Below are positions 35,973-44,897 of a stretch of 64,000 bases of DNA, in pieces. The position numbers and the translations under genes were made by a program. The DNA comes from Aestuariivivens insulae (lineage in GTDB: Bacteria; Bacteroidota; Bacteroidia; Flavobacteriales; Flavobacteriaceae): assembly GCF_022662195.1 (NCBI RefSeq), contig NZ_JAKMCS010000002.1:186001-250000 (forward strand), in the 5' to 3' direction. Numbering within the stretch: position 1 is the stretch's first letter; each line of letters starts with the position of its first letter. The notes under the pieces are model-generated. The model was given only the letters and a program-made list of their open reading frames with translations. It had not been told where the DNA came from and did no database searches.

Positions 35973-36002
35973 TTACGGGCGACGGGGAAAATAATGGCGC
36001 AT
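35973..36002 (-). CDS. Possible second leader mini-ORF (MRHYFPRRP)
   Basis: ATG CGC CAT TAT TTT then CCC CGT CGC CCG TAA gives nine residues with three Arg codons. It lies 85 bases before the operon's first gene and shares CCGTCGCC with the longer leader peptide. Too short to assert as coding. Confidence 0.25.
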   Translation of the reverse strand: MRHYFPRRP

Positions 36003-36110
36003 AGTATTACTGTTAATGGTTAGATTAACTCTATTTTGAAATGCTATGATGAAATTTTTGGACAATTTGAAAAAAATTAAAATTACGTTAGGTTTGTTCA
36101 TTAGAAGTCA

Positions 36111-36182
36111 TTAGAAACAGCGGCGACGGCGCGCTGGCAAACTGGGTATGGCCCTACGTATTTTATTTTTTAAATTTTTCAT
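36111..36182 (-). CDS. Candidate arginine leader peptide
   Basis: The 23-codon frame reads MKNLKNKIRRAIPSLPARRRRCF and contains six Arg codons, four of them consecutive (CGC CGT CGC CGC), in an otherwise AT-rich leader. It lies about 220 bases before the first gene of the arginine operon on the same strand. The start overlaps a preceding 11-codon ORF (TCATGA) that has an AAGGAG sequence. This is the form expected of an attenuation leader sensing Arg-tRNA. No clear terminator hairpin was found downstream, so the mechanism is open. Confidence 0.5.
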   Translation of the reverse strand: MKNLKNKIRRAIPSLPARRRRCF

Positions 36183-36498
36183 GATGTAAAACTATTAATT
36201 TTATTTAACATCATTAACCGGACTCCTTATTTTTTAGTGAGAATTAACAATATTGAACAAAAAAAAACTATTTGTTAAAAAATATTTAATGTTTATAGGC
36301 TACTTTTTGTATTTCATAAAAAACTATTGACAAAATAAACCTCATTTCACTTAACACACTCAATCCCACCAACCTAAAACACTAAAAATTATCAAATACC
36401 AGATTTAAGCCAAACCCATTAGTTTTTTAAAATTCCCCAATTATGTAAATCCTAAAAAAATATTCTTATTGGTTAATATTATATATTAGCTTATTCTT

Positions 36499-39135
36499 AT
36501 GAAGTTTCAACATTCCATAGTAATTCGTTTGGCACTGTTTTTTACAGGGCTCATTATATTTTCCATTTTGTTATCGGGCTATTTGGTTTTTGAAAAGTCT
36601 TCAAAAGTTATTACTGAATACGCCAAAAATAGAATTATACATGAGTCGGAACTTGCCGAGCAGGCATTTTACGCCCTATTGAATGAAGTCTCTAACGACA
36701 TTGCCGTTATAGCATCAAGCCCTACATTGAACAATTATGCACTTGACCCATCAAGAAAGTCTACCAAAGACATTAACTCACTATTTCAAAGCATATTAAG
36801 CAATAAAGCTTCTTATTTTCAAATACGGTTTATTGGCGCAGAAAATAACGGAAAGGAGATTATTCGGTTTGATAAGAAAGATGGGGTTGTATTTCAATCG
36901 GACGACCTTCAGGAAAAAGGAAATAGGGACTATTTCAAGGAAGCCATACACATTAAAAAGGGTGAGCTTTATTTCTCTAAAATCAACCTCAACGAGGAAT
37001 ATGGTATTATTAGCAAACCATACACCCCAACCTTAAGAGCTGCAAGTCCCATTTTCAATACTAACAACAAAGCCATTGGAATTGTTATCATTAACGTAGA
37101 TCTAACCCGATTATATAACACCTTGGATAAAATATCCAAAGGAGAGTCCCAGCTTTATTTATTAGACAAAGCCGGCGAATATCTATATGCTTTGGATAAA
37201 GACAAATTATTTGCATCCCAAACAGGCAACGACTATAATTTTTATTCAGATTTTAAGATAAATCCCAACACTTCTTTCACTCCAAAGCAAGTCGAAACAG
37301 GCACTTCCGTAAACTTAAACAACAACCTACTTAGCTATGCTAAGCTATTAAGTTATTTTAAGGGCAAGCGAAACCTTTATTTGATTGCCGCTGTAAAACA
37401 AAATATTTTATTGCAAAGCGCACATGCAGTTAGAGCGAATAGCCTGCAGGCTTTACTTTTGGTATGTTTGATCTGTATTTTACTATCATGGTTTTTTGTA
37501 AGTATTATTTCAAAAAAGATCAATCAAATTACAAAGGCCATTAGTAATTATGATGAAGGTATGACAAGCGACATCCCCTTACCGGTTAACAGAAATGATG
37601 AAATTGGTGTTTTGGCCAGAACGTTCAAAAAGATGAAGGCTAAAATCGATCAAAACGTTAATAAACTTAATATCGCCCTAGAAAAAGAAAAACAGGCAAA
37701 GCAGCAGCGTGATGAGTTTTTACAAAACATGAGTCACGAATTGCGCACCCCACTTAACGCTATTTTAGGACTTACGCAACTGCTTAAAAAGAACACCCAA
37801 TCTAATGCCCAGTTGCCCATTATTGAAGCATTGGATAGAAGTGCCAATAATTTAGCTGGATTGGTTTACGATGTTTTGGATCACAAAAAAATAGTAGAAG
37901 GAACGTTACACATCGAATACAAACCAACCAATATTGCTCATTTGCTTCAGGATATTTACTCAAGTTACCAATATGAAGCCATTAGGAAAGGACTGGATTT
38001 TAATATTGAAATAGACAAAACACTTGAAAAAAGGAGATTTCAAATAGATCCTTTAAGGCTCTCTCAAATGGTTACAAACCTGGTTGTAAATGCCCTAAAG
38101 TTTACTACGGAAGGTAAGGTTAAATTGCAGGCACGAATATCGCCCAACAATCCAGAGCAGTTAGAAATAAAAGTAATTGACACAGGCATTGGTATTCTTC
38201 CAGAGAATATTAACAAAATAAATAACCGCTACTTTCAGGAAAGCAAAGAACTTTCGGGGCGTTATGGGGGTTATGGTCTTGGCCTGTCGATTGTAAAACA
38301 ACTCTCTTCTTTATTTGGTGGTTATCTTAGTGTGGAATCCCAAAAAGGGATTGGATCAACATTTTGTGTAACGATTCCTATTGTGCCAACTAACGACACC
38401 AAAGTAAAGGAAGAACAATCGATTAAAACCCAAGACGTTCCTGAATTAAAAAAACGTTACAAAATACTTCATATGGAAGACGATATGTCTACCATGGAAC
38501 TTATAAAGCATATTTTCACACACAAGTCTATTGAATTATATCAGGTGAGCAGCGTGAGTGAGGCCTCAAATTATTTAAGTGCCAATAAACCAGATCTTGT
38601 TTTTAGCGATTTATTATTAAATGATGTGCATTTGGAAGCACAATTGAACCAATGGGTACAATCCAAACAAATAACCTGCCCACTGGTGTTGGTATCTGCT
38701 TCAGAGCCCGAGGTGATGCAGACCATAACACCAATCTACGTCCAGAAACCGTTTCAGATAGATGAATTAAAAGATTACACATTTAAGATTTTGGGAGCCC
38801 ATGAATTTTCACAACCCAATTTTTCAAATCTTTATCACAATTATGACCATGACAAGGAAAAAATAGCAAGAGTCATCGATTTGCTTATTGATGAATTTGA
38901 AACCTACAAAGATAGAATTGAAAGGGCTGTAACCCATAAAGATCAAAAGGAGTGGGATGCCATATTGCACAAGCTTATTACGCACATTAATAATTTAGGA
39001 CTAAATTCCCTTTTAGAATCCTTACCAGAAAAAGTAGAAGCTCTTACTTTAAGCCAATTACAGGACGTACTAAATACCTTCAATTATTACTTATGTTGCT
39101 TTAGAGTGGAAAGGCGTATTAATTTAAAAGACTGA
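36499..39135 (+). CDS. Hybrid sensor histidine kinase with Cache, HAMP, REC and Hpt-like domains
   Basis: The 878 residues contain a TM helix at about 8-28, a periplasmic Cache-like sensor to about 305, a second TM at 312-333, and HAMP at 334-385. Next come HisKA with SHELRTPL (His413), HATPase (VNALKFT, GIGI, GYGLGLSIV), and a receiver with HMEDD, phospho-acceptor Asp704 in FSDLLL and VQKPF. A helical C-terminus (LHKLITHINNLGLNSL, His824) resembles a histidine phosphotransfer domain. It would relay phosphate to a response regulator, probably the convergent LytTR protein. Signal unknown. Confidence 0.9.
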   Translation: MKFQHSIVIRLALFFTGLIIFSILLSGYLVFEKSSKVITEYAKNRIIHESELAEQAFYALLNEVSNDIAVIASSPTLNNYALDPSRKSTKDINSLFQSILSNKASYFQIRFIGAENNGKEIIRFDKKDGVVFQSDDLQEKGNRDYFKEAIHIKKGELYFSKINLNEEYGIISKPYTPTLRAASPIFNTNNKAIGIVIINVDLTRLYNTLDKISKGESQLYLLDKAGEYLYALDKDKLFASQTGNDYNFYSDFKINPNTSFTPKQVETGTSVNLNNNLLSYAKLLSYFKGKRNLYLIAAVKQNILLQSAHAVRANSLQALLLVCLICILLSWFFVSIISKKINQITKAISNYDEGMTSDIPLPVNRNDEIGVLARTFKKMKAKIDQNVNKLNIALEKEKQAKQQRDEFLQNMSHELRTPLNAILGLTQLLKKNTQSNAQLPIIEALDRSANNLAGLVYDVLDHKKIVEGTLHIEYKPTNIAHLLQDIYSSYQYEAIRKGLDFNIEIDKTLEKRRFQIDPLRLSQMVTNLVVNALKFTTEGKVKLQARISPNNPEQLEIKVIDTGIGILPENINKINNRYFQESKELSGRYGGYGLGLSIVKQLSSLFGGYLSVESQKGIGSTFCVTIPIVPTNDTKVKEEQSIKTQDVPELKKRYKILHMEDDMSTMELIKHIFTHKSIELYQVSSVSEASNYLSANKPDLVFSDLLLNDVHLEAQLNQWVQSKQITCPLVLVSASEPEVMQTITPIYVQKPFQIDELKDYTFKILGAHEFSQPNFSNLYHNYDHDKEKIARVIDLLIDEFETYKDRIERAVTHKDQKEWDAILHKLITHINNLGLNSLLESLPEKVEALTLSQLQDVLNTFNYYLCCFRVERRINLKD

Positions 39136-39799
39136 TTTTTTGATACAACGTTTTTTCATAACTCTGGCTAAGTGGCACATGATCTTTACCAATTTCAATA
39201 ACGTTATTACCTATAGTGCTTATTTTGTTTAGATTAACAATATAAGAACGATGCACCCGCTGGAAGAAATCGGGCAATTTAGTTTCAAGGTCCTTTAGGG
39301 TCATGAGCGTTAATATTTTCTTTTTGGTCATAACCACAGAAATATAGTTGGCTTCAGATTTAAAATAGCAAACCTCTTCTAAATTTATTTTCACCAATTT
39401 ATTGCCATCTTTAATAAAGAGTCGAGCTTCTTTACTTTGATCATTTGAATGAAAAGCTTGTGCCTTTTGAAAGGCCTTAAAAAATCTAGGGAAGTTAATT
39501 GGCTTCACTAAAAAGTCTACTATCTGATCGTAATTATAGGAGTCTGAGGCAAAATTCTTATTCGATGTTATCATAATGACTGCCGTATTAGAAGGGGTTA
39601 TTTTTAAAATATCCTCCCCAGTAATATCTGGCAGGTTATAGTCCAATAGAATAACATTAAAGTGCGAACTATTAATGAGATTTATGGATTCAAATCCAGA
39701 CGTTGTGGTTACCACACTGGTCATGTCATCTATTTTACCACAAAAATGTTCCAACAAATCACACATCAAAGGATCATCATCAACAATAAGGCACTTCAT
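39119..39799 (-). CDS. LytTR family response regulator
   Basis: From ATG 39799-39797 (MKCLIVDDDPLMCDLLEHF) the protein has 226 residues; the frame upstream to 39853 lacks receiver character. The receiver has the DDD acidic patch, Asp53 in LLDYNLPD and LVKPINF. The LytTR DNA-binding domain (YFKSEANYISVVM, RVHRSYIVNLNKI) follows from about residue 130. Its 3' end overlaps the 3' end of the sensor kinase by 17 bases in convergent orientation. It faces away from the haloperoxidase-family gene, which starts 112 bases further on. Confidence 0.9.
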   Translation of the reverse strand: MKCLIVDDDPLMCDLLEHFCGKIDDMTSVVTTTSGFESINLINSSHFNVILLDYNLPDITGEDILKITPSNTAVIMITSNKNFASDSYNYDQIVDFLVKPINFPRFFKAFQKAQAFHSNDQSKEARLFIKDGNKLVKINLEEVCYFKSEANYISVVMTKKKILTLMTLKDLETKLPDFFQRVHRSYIVNLNKISTIGNNVIEIGKDHVPLSQSYEKTLYQKISLLN

Positions 39800-39910
39800 A
39801 GGTTCATCAAATAAAAAGAGTGTTTCGTCAAGCAATATAATCAATCCGTACAATAAAAGAGAGATCTATTAAGTAAAACATTAATATTGGCTTAACCAAA
39901 ACCAAAATAT

Positions 39911-41416
39911 ATGAAATTAAAATTACAGCAAGCTTTGCTTGTACTATCCTTATTTGTTGTATTCACCAATTGCAAAGATGAAAAGAAAGAAGCCATGGCC
40001 GATAATATGGCTCAAATGGAAGACGTACCAAGAGGAAAAGATAATGTTGTCTACCAATGGGCATATATAGCACTTGAAGGTACAGCGAATGACACTGATA
40101 AATTCAAACCAAGACCAACAATTACTTCACGATTTTTAGGATTAATTTTCACCTCTATGTTCGATGCCTGGACTCGATACGACGACAAAGCCAGCCCGGT
40201 TTATTTAAAGGATGTCGAGCGCCAACCCGAAGCCAAAAGAACTTTAAAGAATAAAGAAATTGCTGTAAGCTATGCAGCTTATAGAGCCCTAAGTGAATAC
40301 TATTATTCTGATAGTACCATGTTTAAGAATAAAATGATAAAGTTGGGCTTGGATCCTAATAATAAATCATTGGATCCAACAACTCCTGAAGGGATAGGGA
40401 ATCTAGCGGCAAAAATGGTTATTGAGGCCCGCAGACATGACGGTTCCAACCAATATGGTGACATAGAAGGCTCTATGGGCAAACCCTATTTTGATTACAC
40501 AGGATATAAGCCTGTTAATGATGCCGATAATAATGTAGATATCAACAGATGGCAACCAAAATATTTTTCAGATGGCAAAGGCGGTAAATTTGCTCCCGGA
40601 TGTTTAACGCCTTACTGGCAAAAAGTAAAACCTCTTTTGTTGGACAAAGCCGATCAATTCCGCCCTGGACCACCACCTATGATAGGTTCAGAACAATTAA
40701 AAGAAGAAGTAAAGGAAGTTATAGAATTACAAGCTAATTTAACCCCAGAACATAAAGCTTTGGTTGAGTTTATGCGCGATGGCCCTAAGTCGGTACAGCA
40801 AGCAGGTCACTGGTTAAAATTTGCACAAGACGTTTCGCTAAGAGACAACCATACATTAGACGAAGACGTAAAAATGTATTTTCTAATTGAATCGGTTGCC
40901 ATGGATGGTTTTATAGCTTGTTGGGACTCTAAGATGCATTACGATTTTGCTAGACCCTATGCTTTAGTCCATGAATATTATCAAGATCAAGTTATCGAGG
41001 CCTGGGGAGGTCCCGATAAAGGCATGATGAAAATGAAAGGCCAACAATGGCGCCCCTATTCCCCAGACACCTTTTTATGCCCCCCATTCCCAAGTTACGT
41101 CTCCGGTCATAGCACCATTAGTGGTGGATGCGCCGAAGCACTGAAATTGTTCACAGGAGATGACACCTTTGGCGTTGAAGTAGAACTGGTGCCAGGTGCG
41201 CTTACCGAACCTAATAATTTAGGGGATCCCGTTACCCTTAAGTTTCCAACCTTTACCAAAACAGGAGAAATGGCAGGAATATCTAGAGTTATGGGTGGTT
41301 ATCACATTCAGGCCGATAATATTGAAGGGTTAAATTTGGGGCGCAATATAGCACGTTACAACTACAAAAAATATTTGGAGCTTATAGGCGAGTCCAAGGA
41401 TAATGACAATATGTAG
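39911..41416 (+). CDS. Vanadium-dependent haloperoxidase / PAP2 superfamily lipoprotein
   Basis: The 501-residue protein has a lipoprotein signal (LVLSLFVVFTNC) and all three parts of the haloperoxidase/acid phosphatase active site: K341-x6-R348P (KMHYDFARP), P394-SYVSGH400S, and S458R-x5-H465-xxx-D469 (SRVMGGYHIQAD). These residues bind vanadate in haloperoxidases or phosphate in PAP2 phosphatases. The divergent helical scaffold is like the bacterial VHPO group found in marine Flavobacteriia. Halide specificity or phosphatase activity cannot be told from sequence. It is followed by DoxX-like and barrel genes. Confidence 0.85.
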   Translation: MKLKLQQALLVLSLFVVFTNCKDEKKEAMADNMAQMEDVPRGKDNVVYQWAYIALEGTANDTDKFKPRPTITSRFLGLIFTSMFDAWTRYDDKASPVYLKDVERQPEAKRTLKNKEIAVSYAAYRALSEYYYSDSTMFKNKMIKLGLDPNNKSLDPTTPEGIGNLAAKMVIEARRHDGSNQYGDIEGSMGKPYFDYTGYKPVNDADNNVDINRWQPKYFSDGKGGKFAPGCLTPYWQKVKPLLLDKADQFRPGPPPMIGSEQLKEEVKEVIELQANLTPEHKALVEFMRDGPKSVQQAGHWLKFAQDVSLRDNHTLDEDVKMYFLIESVAMDGFIACWDSKMHYDFARPYALVHEYYQDQVIEAWGGPDKGMMKMKGQQWRPYSPDTFLCPPFPSYVSGHSTISGGCAEALKLFTGDDTFGVEVELVPGALTEPNNLGDPVTLKFPTFTKTGEMAGISRVMGGYHIQADNIEGLNLGRNIARYNYKKYLELIGESKDNDNM

Positions 41417-41440
41417 CTAATAGATTTTTAAATTGAAATT

Positions 41441-41472
41441 CGTCCCTCGTACCATACAAGTTGTGAGGGACG
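41441..41472 (+). promoter_or_regulatory. Intercistronic hairpin between haloperoxidase and DoxX genes
   Basis: CGTCCCTC (41441-41448) pairs exactly with GAGGGACG (41465-41472). No U-run follows, so it is more likely an RNA-stabilising or processing structure than a terminator. Confidence 0.5.
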
Positions 41473-41493
41473 ACTAATTAAAGAGTTAATATT

Positions 41494-41925
41494 ATGACGC
41501 GTTTTATTTCAAGTATAAATAAGGATAGACTATTAAGTTTTAGCATTGGGGTAATATACTTATGGTTTGGGGCTCTTAAATTTTTTCCAGAACTAAGCCC
41601 TGCCGATGCATTAGCGAAACAAACCATTACTTTTTTAACCATTGGACTGATCCCAGAAACCATTAGTATTTTAATGTTAGCCATTATAGAAGTAGCTATT
41701 GGCTTGTGTTTAGTCTGCAATTTTCAACTTAAAAAAGTCGTTATTGCCGCCATTCTACACTTAGTGTTCACCTTTATCCCAGTACTGTTCTTCCCGGATG
41801 TTTCATTTGCCAAAGCACCTTTTGTTCTCACACTTGTAGGACAGTATATTATTAAGAACATCGTTATTATTAGTGCGCTATTATTCATTTATCCGCTAGA
41901 CAACTATAAGTTAAAGATGCATTAA
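41494..41925 (+). CDS. DoxX-like small membrane protein
   Basis: The 143-residue protein has four predicted membrane helices (SIGVIYLWFGALKFF, ISILMLAIIEVAIGLCLV, VVIAAILHLVFTFIPVLFF, IIKNIVIISALLFIYPL), the size and layout of DoxX/DoxD-related proteins. The conserved WFGALKF helix is typical. Its function in the inner membrane is unknown. It lies between the haloperoxidase-family gene and the barrel gene, with short hairpin-bearing spacers, so it is probably cotranscribed. Confidence 0.8.
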   Translation: MTRFISSINKDRLLSFSIGVIYLWFGALKFFPELSPADALAKQTITFLTIGLIPETISILMLAIIEVAIGLCLVCNFQLKKVVIAAILHLVFTFIPVLFFPDVSFAKAPFVLTLVGQYIIKNIVIISALLFIYPLDNYKLKMH

Positions 41926-41969
41926 AAAACCAGCATCATATTAATCAAACAAATTTTAAAACATTTAAT

Positions 41970-41987
41970 AGGGGACTTTGTTCCCCT
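41970..41987 (+). promoter_or_regulatory. Intercistronic hairpin before the barrel gene
   Basis: AGGGGA-N6-TCCCCT forms a 6-bp GC-rich stem 13 bases before the next start codon. It could occlude ribosome loading or mark processing. Confidence 0.4.
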
Positions 41988-42000
41988 TAACACTTTATTT

Positions 42001-43155
42001 ATGTTAAGTAGAAAATTAAAAGTTATCGTTTTTACAGTGTTATGTTCTCATTTTTGTACAACTGAGTTAATCGCTCAAGGTTGTGTTGCCATTCGTGGTT
42101 ATTCATCGTGCAGTGCAGGACAAATGATGGACAATGGCATAAACCTAAAACAAGGAGAATTTACCGTAGGTTCCAATTTTAGATATTTTGAATCGTTTCG
42201 GCATTTTAGAGGCAAAGAAGAGGAGACCCACAGAATTGAAGATGGCACACAGGTTATAAATGACTCCTATTTCTCTGATGTTACATTTAACTATGGTATT
42301 TCTGAACGGTTTTATGCTAATTTGTTAATTCCGTTTGTCGCCCACATAAGGTCATCACTGTACGAACACGGGGGCAATCGTTTGGACGACAGACACAACA
42401 CACGTTCCAGCGGTCTTGCAGATATACGATTGGGCGCGGGGTATTGGTTGGTTAAGCCAAATAGCAAGCCTTTTAATTTTGCCTTGGGAGCTGGCATCAA
42501 ATTACCCACCGGCGATTACAGTTATACAGACACCTTTTACAACCAGGGAGATAACAAAGACATGACGGCTGACAAAGTAGTAGACCAATCTATTCAACCC
42601 GGAGACGGTGGCCTAGGGTTTAATTTAGATTTCCAAGGCTATCATACTATGTCCCATCATTTTATGCTAACAACAACATTATACTACTTATTTAATCCAA
42701 GGGAAACCAATGGAGTGTTAACACGCAATGGTTCTAGTGAATTTTCGGTTCCCGATCAATATGCTGCGCAATTGGGGGTTCTGTATTTTTCTAAACTAAA
42801 AGGATTAAACGTGTATTTAGGCGGTAGATTGGAAGGTGTCCCTTCGACTGATTTAATAGGAGGCAGCGCAGGTTACAGGCGTCCAGGCTATGTTGTCTCA
42901 GTAGATCCTGGCCTTAATTACAGTGTCGACAATTTAGTGATGAGCTTAAATGTTCCTATTGCCCTGGAACGAAACAGGACACAAAGCTACCTTGACAAAC
43001 AAAGAACCGTCGAAACTGGAGTCTACAGACATGGCGATGCCGCTTTTGCCGATTACCTGATAAACTTTAACCTAACTTATAAATTCTCTAAGAAACGTGA
43101 AACAAAGGTTGCTAAGGCCTCAGCTAATTTACCTGATTTTAATGTTAAGAGTTAA
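42001..43155 (+). CDS. Outer-membrane beta-barrel protein of unknown function
   Basis: The 384-residue protein has a Sec signal (VIVFTVLCSHFCTTELIAQG) and then alternating short beta-strands with aromatic ends (GEFTVGSNFRYFES, FNYGISERFYANLLIPFV, LADIRLGAGYWLV, FNFALGAGIKLPTGDYSYTD). This resembles transporter-like barrels of the phenol-degradation MetA group and related outer-membrane proteins. A Cys pair (GYSSCSAGQ, GCVAI) near the N-terminus is distinctive. It ends the three-gene unit begun by the haloperoxidase-family lipoprotein. The transported or bound substrate is unknown. Confidence 0.75.
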   Translation: MLSRKLKVIVFTVLCSHFCTTELIAQGCVAIRGYSSCSAGQMMDNGINLKQGEFTVGSNFRYFESFRHFRGKEEETHRIEDGTQVINDSYFSDVTFNYGISERFYANLLIPFVAHIRSSLYEHGGNRLDDRHNTRSSGLADIRLGAGYWLVKPNSKPFNFALGAGIKLPTGDYSYTDTFYNQGDNKDMTADKVVDQSIQPGDGGLGFNLDFQGYHTMSHHFMLTTTLYYLFNPRETNGVLTRNGSSEFSVPDQYAAQLGVLYFSKLKGLNVYLGGRLEGVPSTDLIGGSAGYRRPGYVVSVDPGLNYSVDNLVMSLNVPIALERNRTQSYLDKQRTVETGVYRHGDAAFADYLINFNLTYKFSKKRETKVAKASANLPDFNVKS

Positions 43156-43215
43156 ACACTAAAATTCTATTATTTAGATTCCTTTTCCAAAGGGTTTGCA
43201 TAACCATTCAAAAAC

Positions 43216-43250
43216 AGAAAGCCCCGACACTTTGCTCCGGAGCTTTCTTT
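43216..43250. terminator. Bidirectional terminator between barrel gene and SusD
   Basis: AGAAAGC-CCCGACACTTTGCTCCGGA-GCTTTCTTTT forms a stem with a U-run on the plus strand and A-rich sequence on the left side. It lies between convergent genes and can serve both. Confidence 0.7.
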
Positions 43251-43286
43251 TGATCAAAACAAACTACTAAAAACAATATTAATAAA

Positions 43287-44879
43287 TTATGGTTGTATCC
43301 ATATTTTTACTTTTTCAGAATCTGTACCCCCTGTAACTGCTGTCCAATTAGTACGATTTGTTTCTCGCTCTGATGGCGGGTAAGTTAACCTGTTAAAATC
43401 GGTCACTAAACTAGTAGATGGCAATGGTACATTAGGTGTTGCATTATTTGTTCTTCTCTGCAAATTCCAAGCTTCAAATGGCTGATGTATCATTGCTATC
43501 CAGCTTTGCTTATAGATTTGACTTAAAGCTGTCGCCGCATCTGCACTGTAAGCTACTTCTGGATTAGTTAACATATCGTTCAATTCTGTTGGTGTTGGGG
43601 CTGCAGCTGCAGGTTTATTTACTGTCCAAATAGAATTGTAAGCATGGTTATACCAGAAATTAACAGACGCCGTTATGCCTTCTTCATAAAACGTTTTGGC
43701 CATAGTAGGGCTGGCTGACACTCCTGCTAACCCCCTGTTATATATTTCTGCTTTCAAAAAGCTTATTTGTGCACCTGTTATGATAAACTGGGGTATGGTA
43801 TGATCTTGGACGTAATACACGTTAAACGTTGCAAAATTAGACCTATTTGAATTCCAATCGGTCAACCTTCCTCCAATATGGGGATTACCTGTAACAGTTG
43901 GGGTGTTCGTATCAGGTACTTGCGGATAAGGCACCCATTCATCATCTTCATTGGGCTCAAAAAGAATAGGACATCTTAAATCATAAATACCTGAACCGTC
44001 AACAGCATTCGTACTGGACATAGCATTAAACATTGTAGACCCCATACGCATATAAGAGTTCCCCCTAAAGTAACCTTCCCTATTGTTTAATATAGTCGTT
44101 ACCGCAGGGTCTAACCATACATTCTCATTAGGGGCTAATAATGGCTTGTTTAAAGCATCTCCTATAATAGGTTCTGCAAATACTGCATCTTTGTCTACAA
44201 TAACCATAGCGTAACGCAAACGCAACGAGTTTGCAAACTTTATCCATTTACTAACGTCTCCTCCAAAAAGAACATCAGAGGCTCCTAAAGATACTTGAGA
44301 TGAACTTGTGGATAAATTATCCATAGCCCAGGTTAGATTGTTAATAGCATCTTCCATAATTGACTGTTGGTTGTCATAAACCGGCCTGAATGCAGAAGTA
44401 TCAAAAAACCCTCTACCGGCTTCCGTATAAGGCATATCACCATATAACAATGTAGTTGTTAAGGTTTTATAAGCTATAATCACTTTTGTCATCGCTAAAA
44501 CATTAGTCATACTGGCAGGGTCTTCCTCTTCTTCTATCAAATTTTCAATATCATATGAATTCGCTAGGTTTTTATAATAGTTCTTCCATGCCGCAGTGGT
44601 ATTATCATCTAAGCGATATCCCGAAGCAGAATACATTGCCGCCTGCTGATTCCATTGGTACAACCAAGCCACTGGCACTCTATAATGCGTAACCTCTTTT
44701 TGTAAGGATTCCAATAAACCTGCAAACAATCCCGGAACATTAGCCTCGTAGAGATTGGCTTGATAGTTTTGATTGATATCACCAAAATCATCATCACAAG
44801 AATGTATGGATAACAAACCAAGCATCAGTAATATGGTGCAAGCTCTTCTATATATAGTTTTTATATTATTTATCTTCAT
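43287..44879 (-). CDS. SusD/RagB family outer-membrane glycan-binding lipoprotein
   Basis: The 530-residue protein has a lipoprotein signal (ILLMLGLLSIHSC followed by DDD, an outer-membrane export pattern) and a SusD-like_2 type helical fold. Examples are NQNYQANLYEANVP near the start, AEIYNRGL near 375, and a C-terminal QSWIAMIHQPFEAWNLQRRTN. SusD proteins cap the SusC channel and bind the carbohydrate. It follows SusC by 18 bases. The ligand is unknown, and no glycoside hydrolase lies beside it. Confidence 0.93.
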   Translation of the reverse strand: MKINNIKTIYRRACTILLMLGLLSIHSCDDDFGDINQNYQANLYEANVPGLFAGLLESLQKEVTHYRVPVAWLYQWNQQAAMYSASGYRLDDNTTAAWKNYYKNLANSYDIENLIEEEEDPASMTNVLAMTKVIIAYKTLTTTLLYGDMPYTEAGRGFFDTSAFRPVYDNQQSIMEDAINNLTWAMDNLSTSSSQVSLGASDVLFGGDVSKWIKFANSLRLRYAMVIVDKDAVFAEPIIGDALNKPLLAPNENVWLDPAVTTILNNREGYFRGNSYMRMGSTMFNAMSSTNAVDGSGIYDLRCPILFEPNEDDEWVPYPQVPDTNTPTVTGNPHIGGRLTDWNSNRSNFATFNVYYVQDHTIPQFIITGAQISFLKAEIYNRGLAGVSASPTMAKTFYEEGITASVNFWYNHAYNSIWTVNKPAAAAPTPTELNDMLTNPEVAYSADAATALSQIYKQSWIAMIHQPFEAWNLQRRTNNATPNVPLPSTSLVTDFNRLTYPPSERETNRTNWTAVTGGTDSEKVKIWIQP

Positions 44880-44897
44880 GTTCTTTATTTTTATTAA

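Larger units (their letters stand above)
35889..36498. promoter_or_regulatory. 610-base leader/promoter region between arginine operon and sensor kinase
   Basis: The region holds the 5' leader of the arginine operon, with two Arg-containing mini-ORFs (36182-36111 and 36002-35973), a GTTAAT-N6-ATTAAC hairpin near 36015, and two copies of CCGTCGCC on the minus strand. The right part (about 36185-36498) is very AT-rich and should contain divergent promoters, but I see no convincing consensus. No RNA gene was recognised. Confidence 0.5.
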
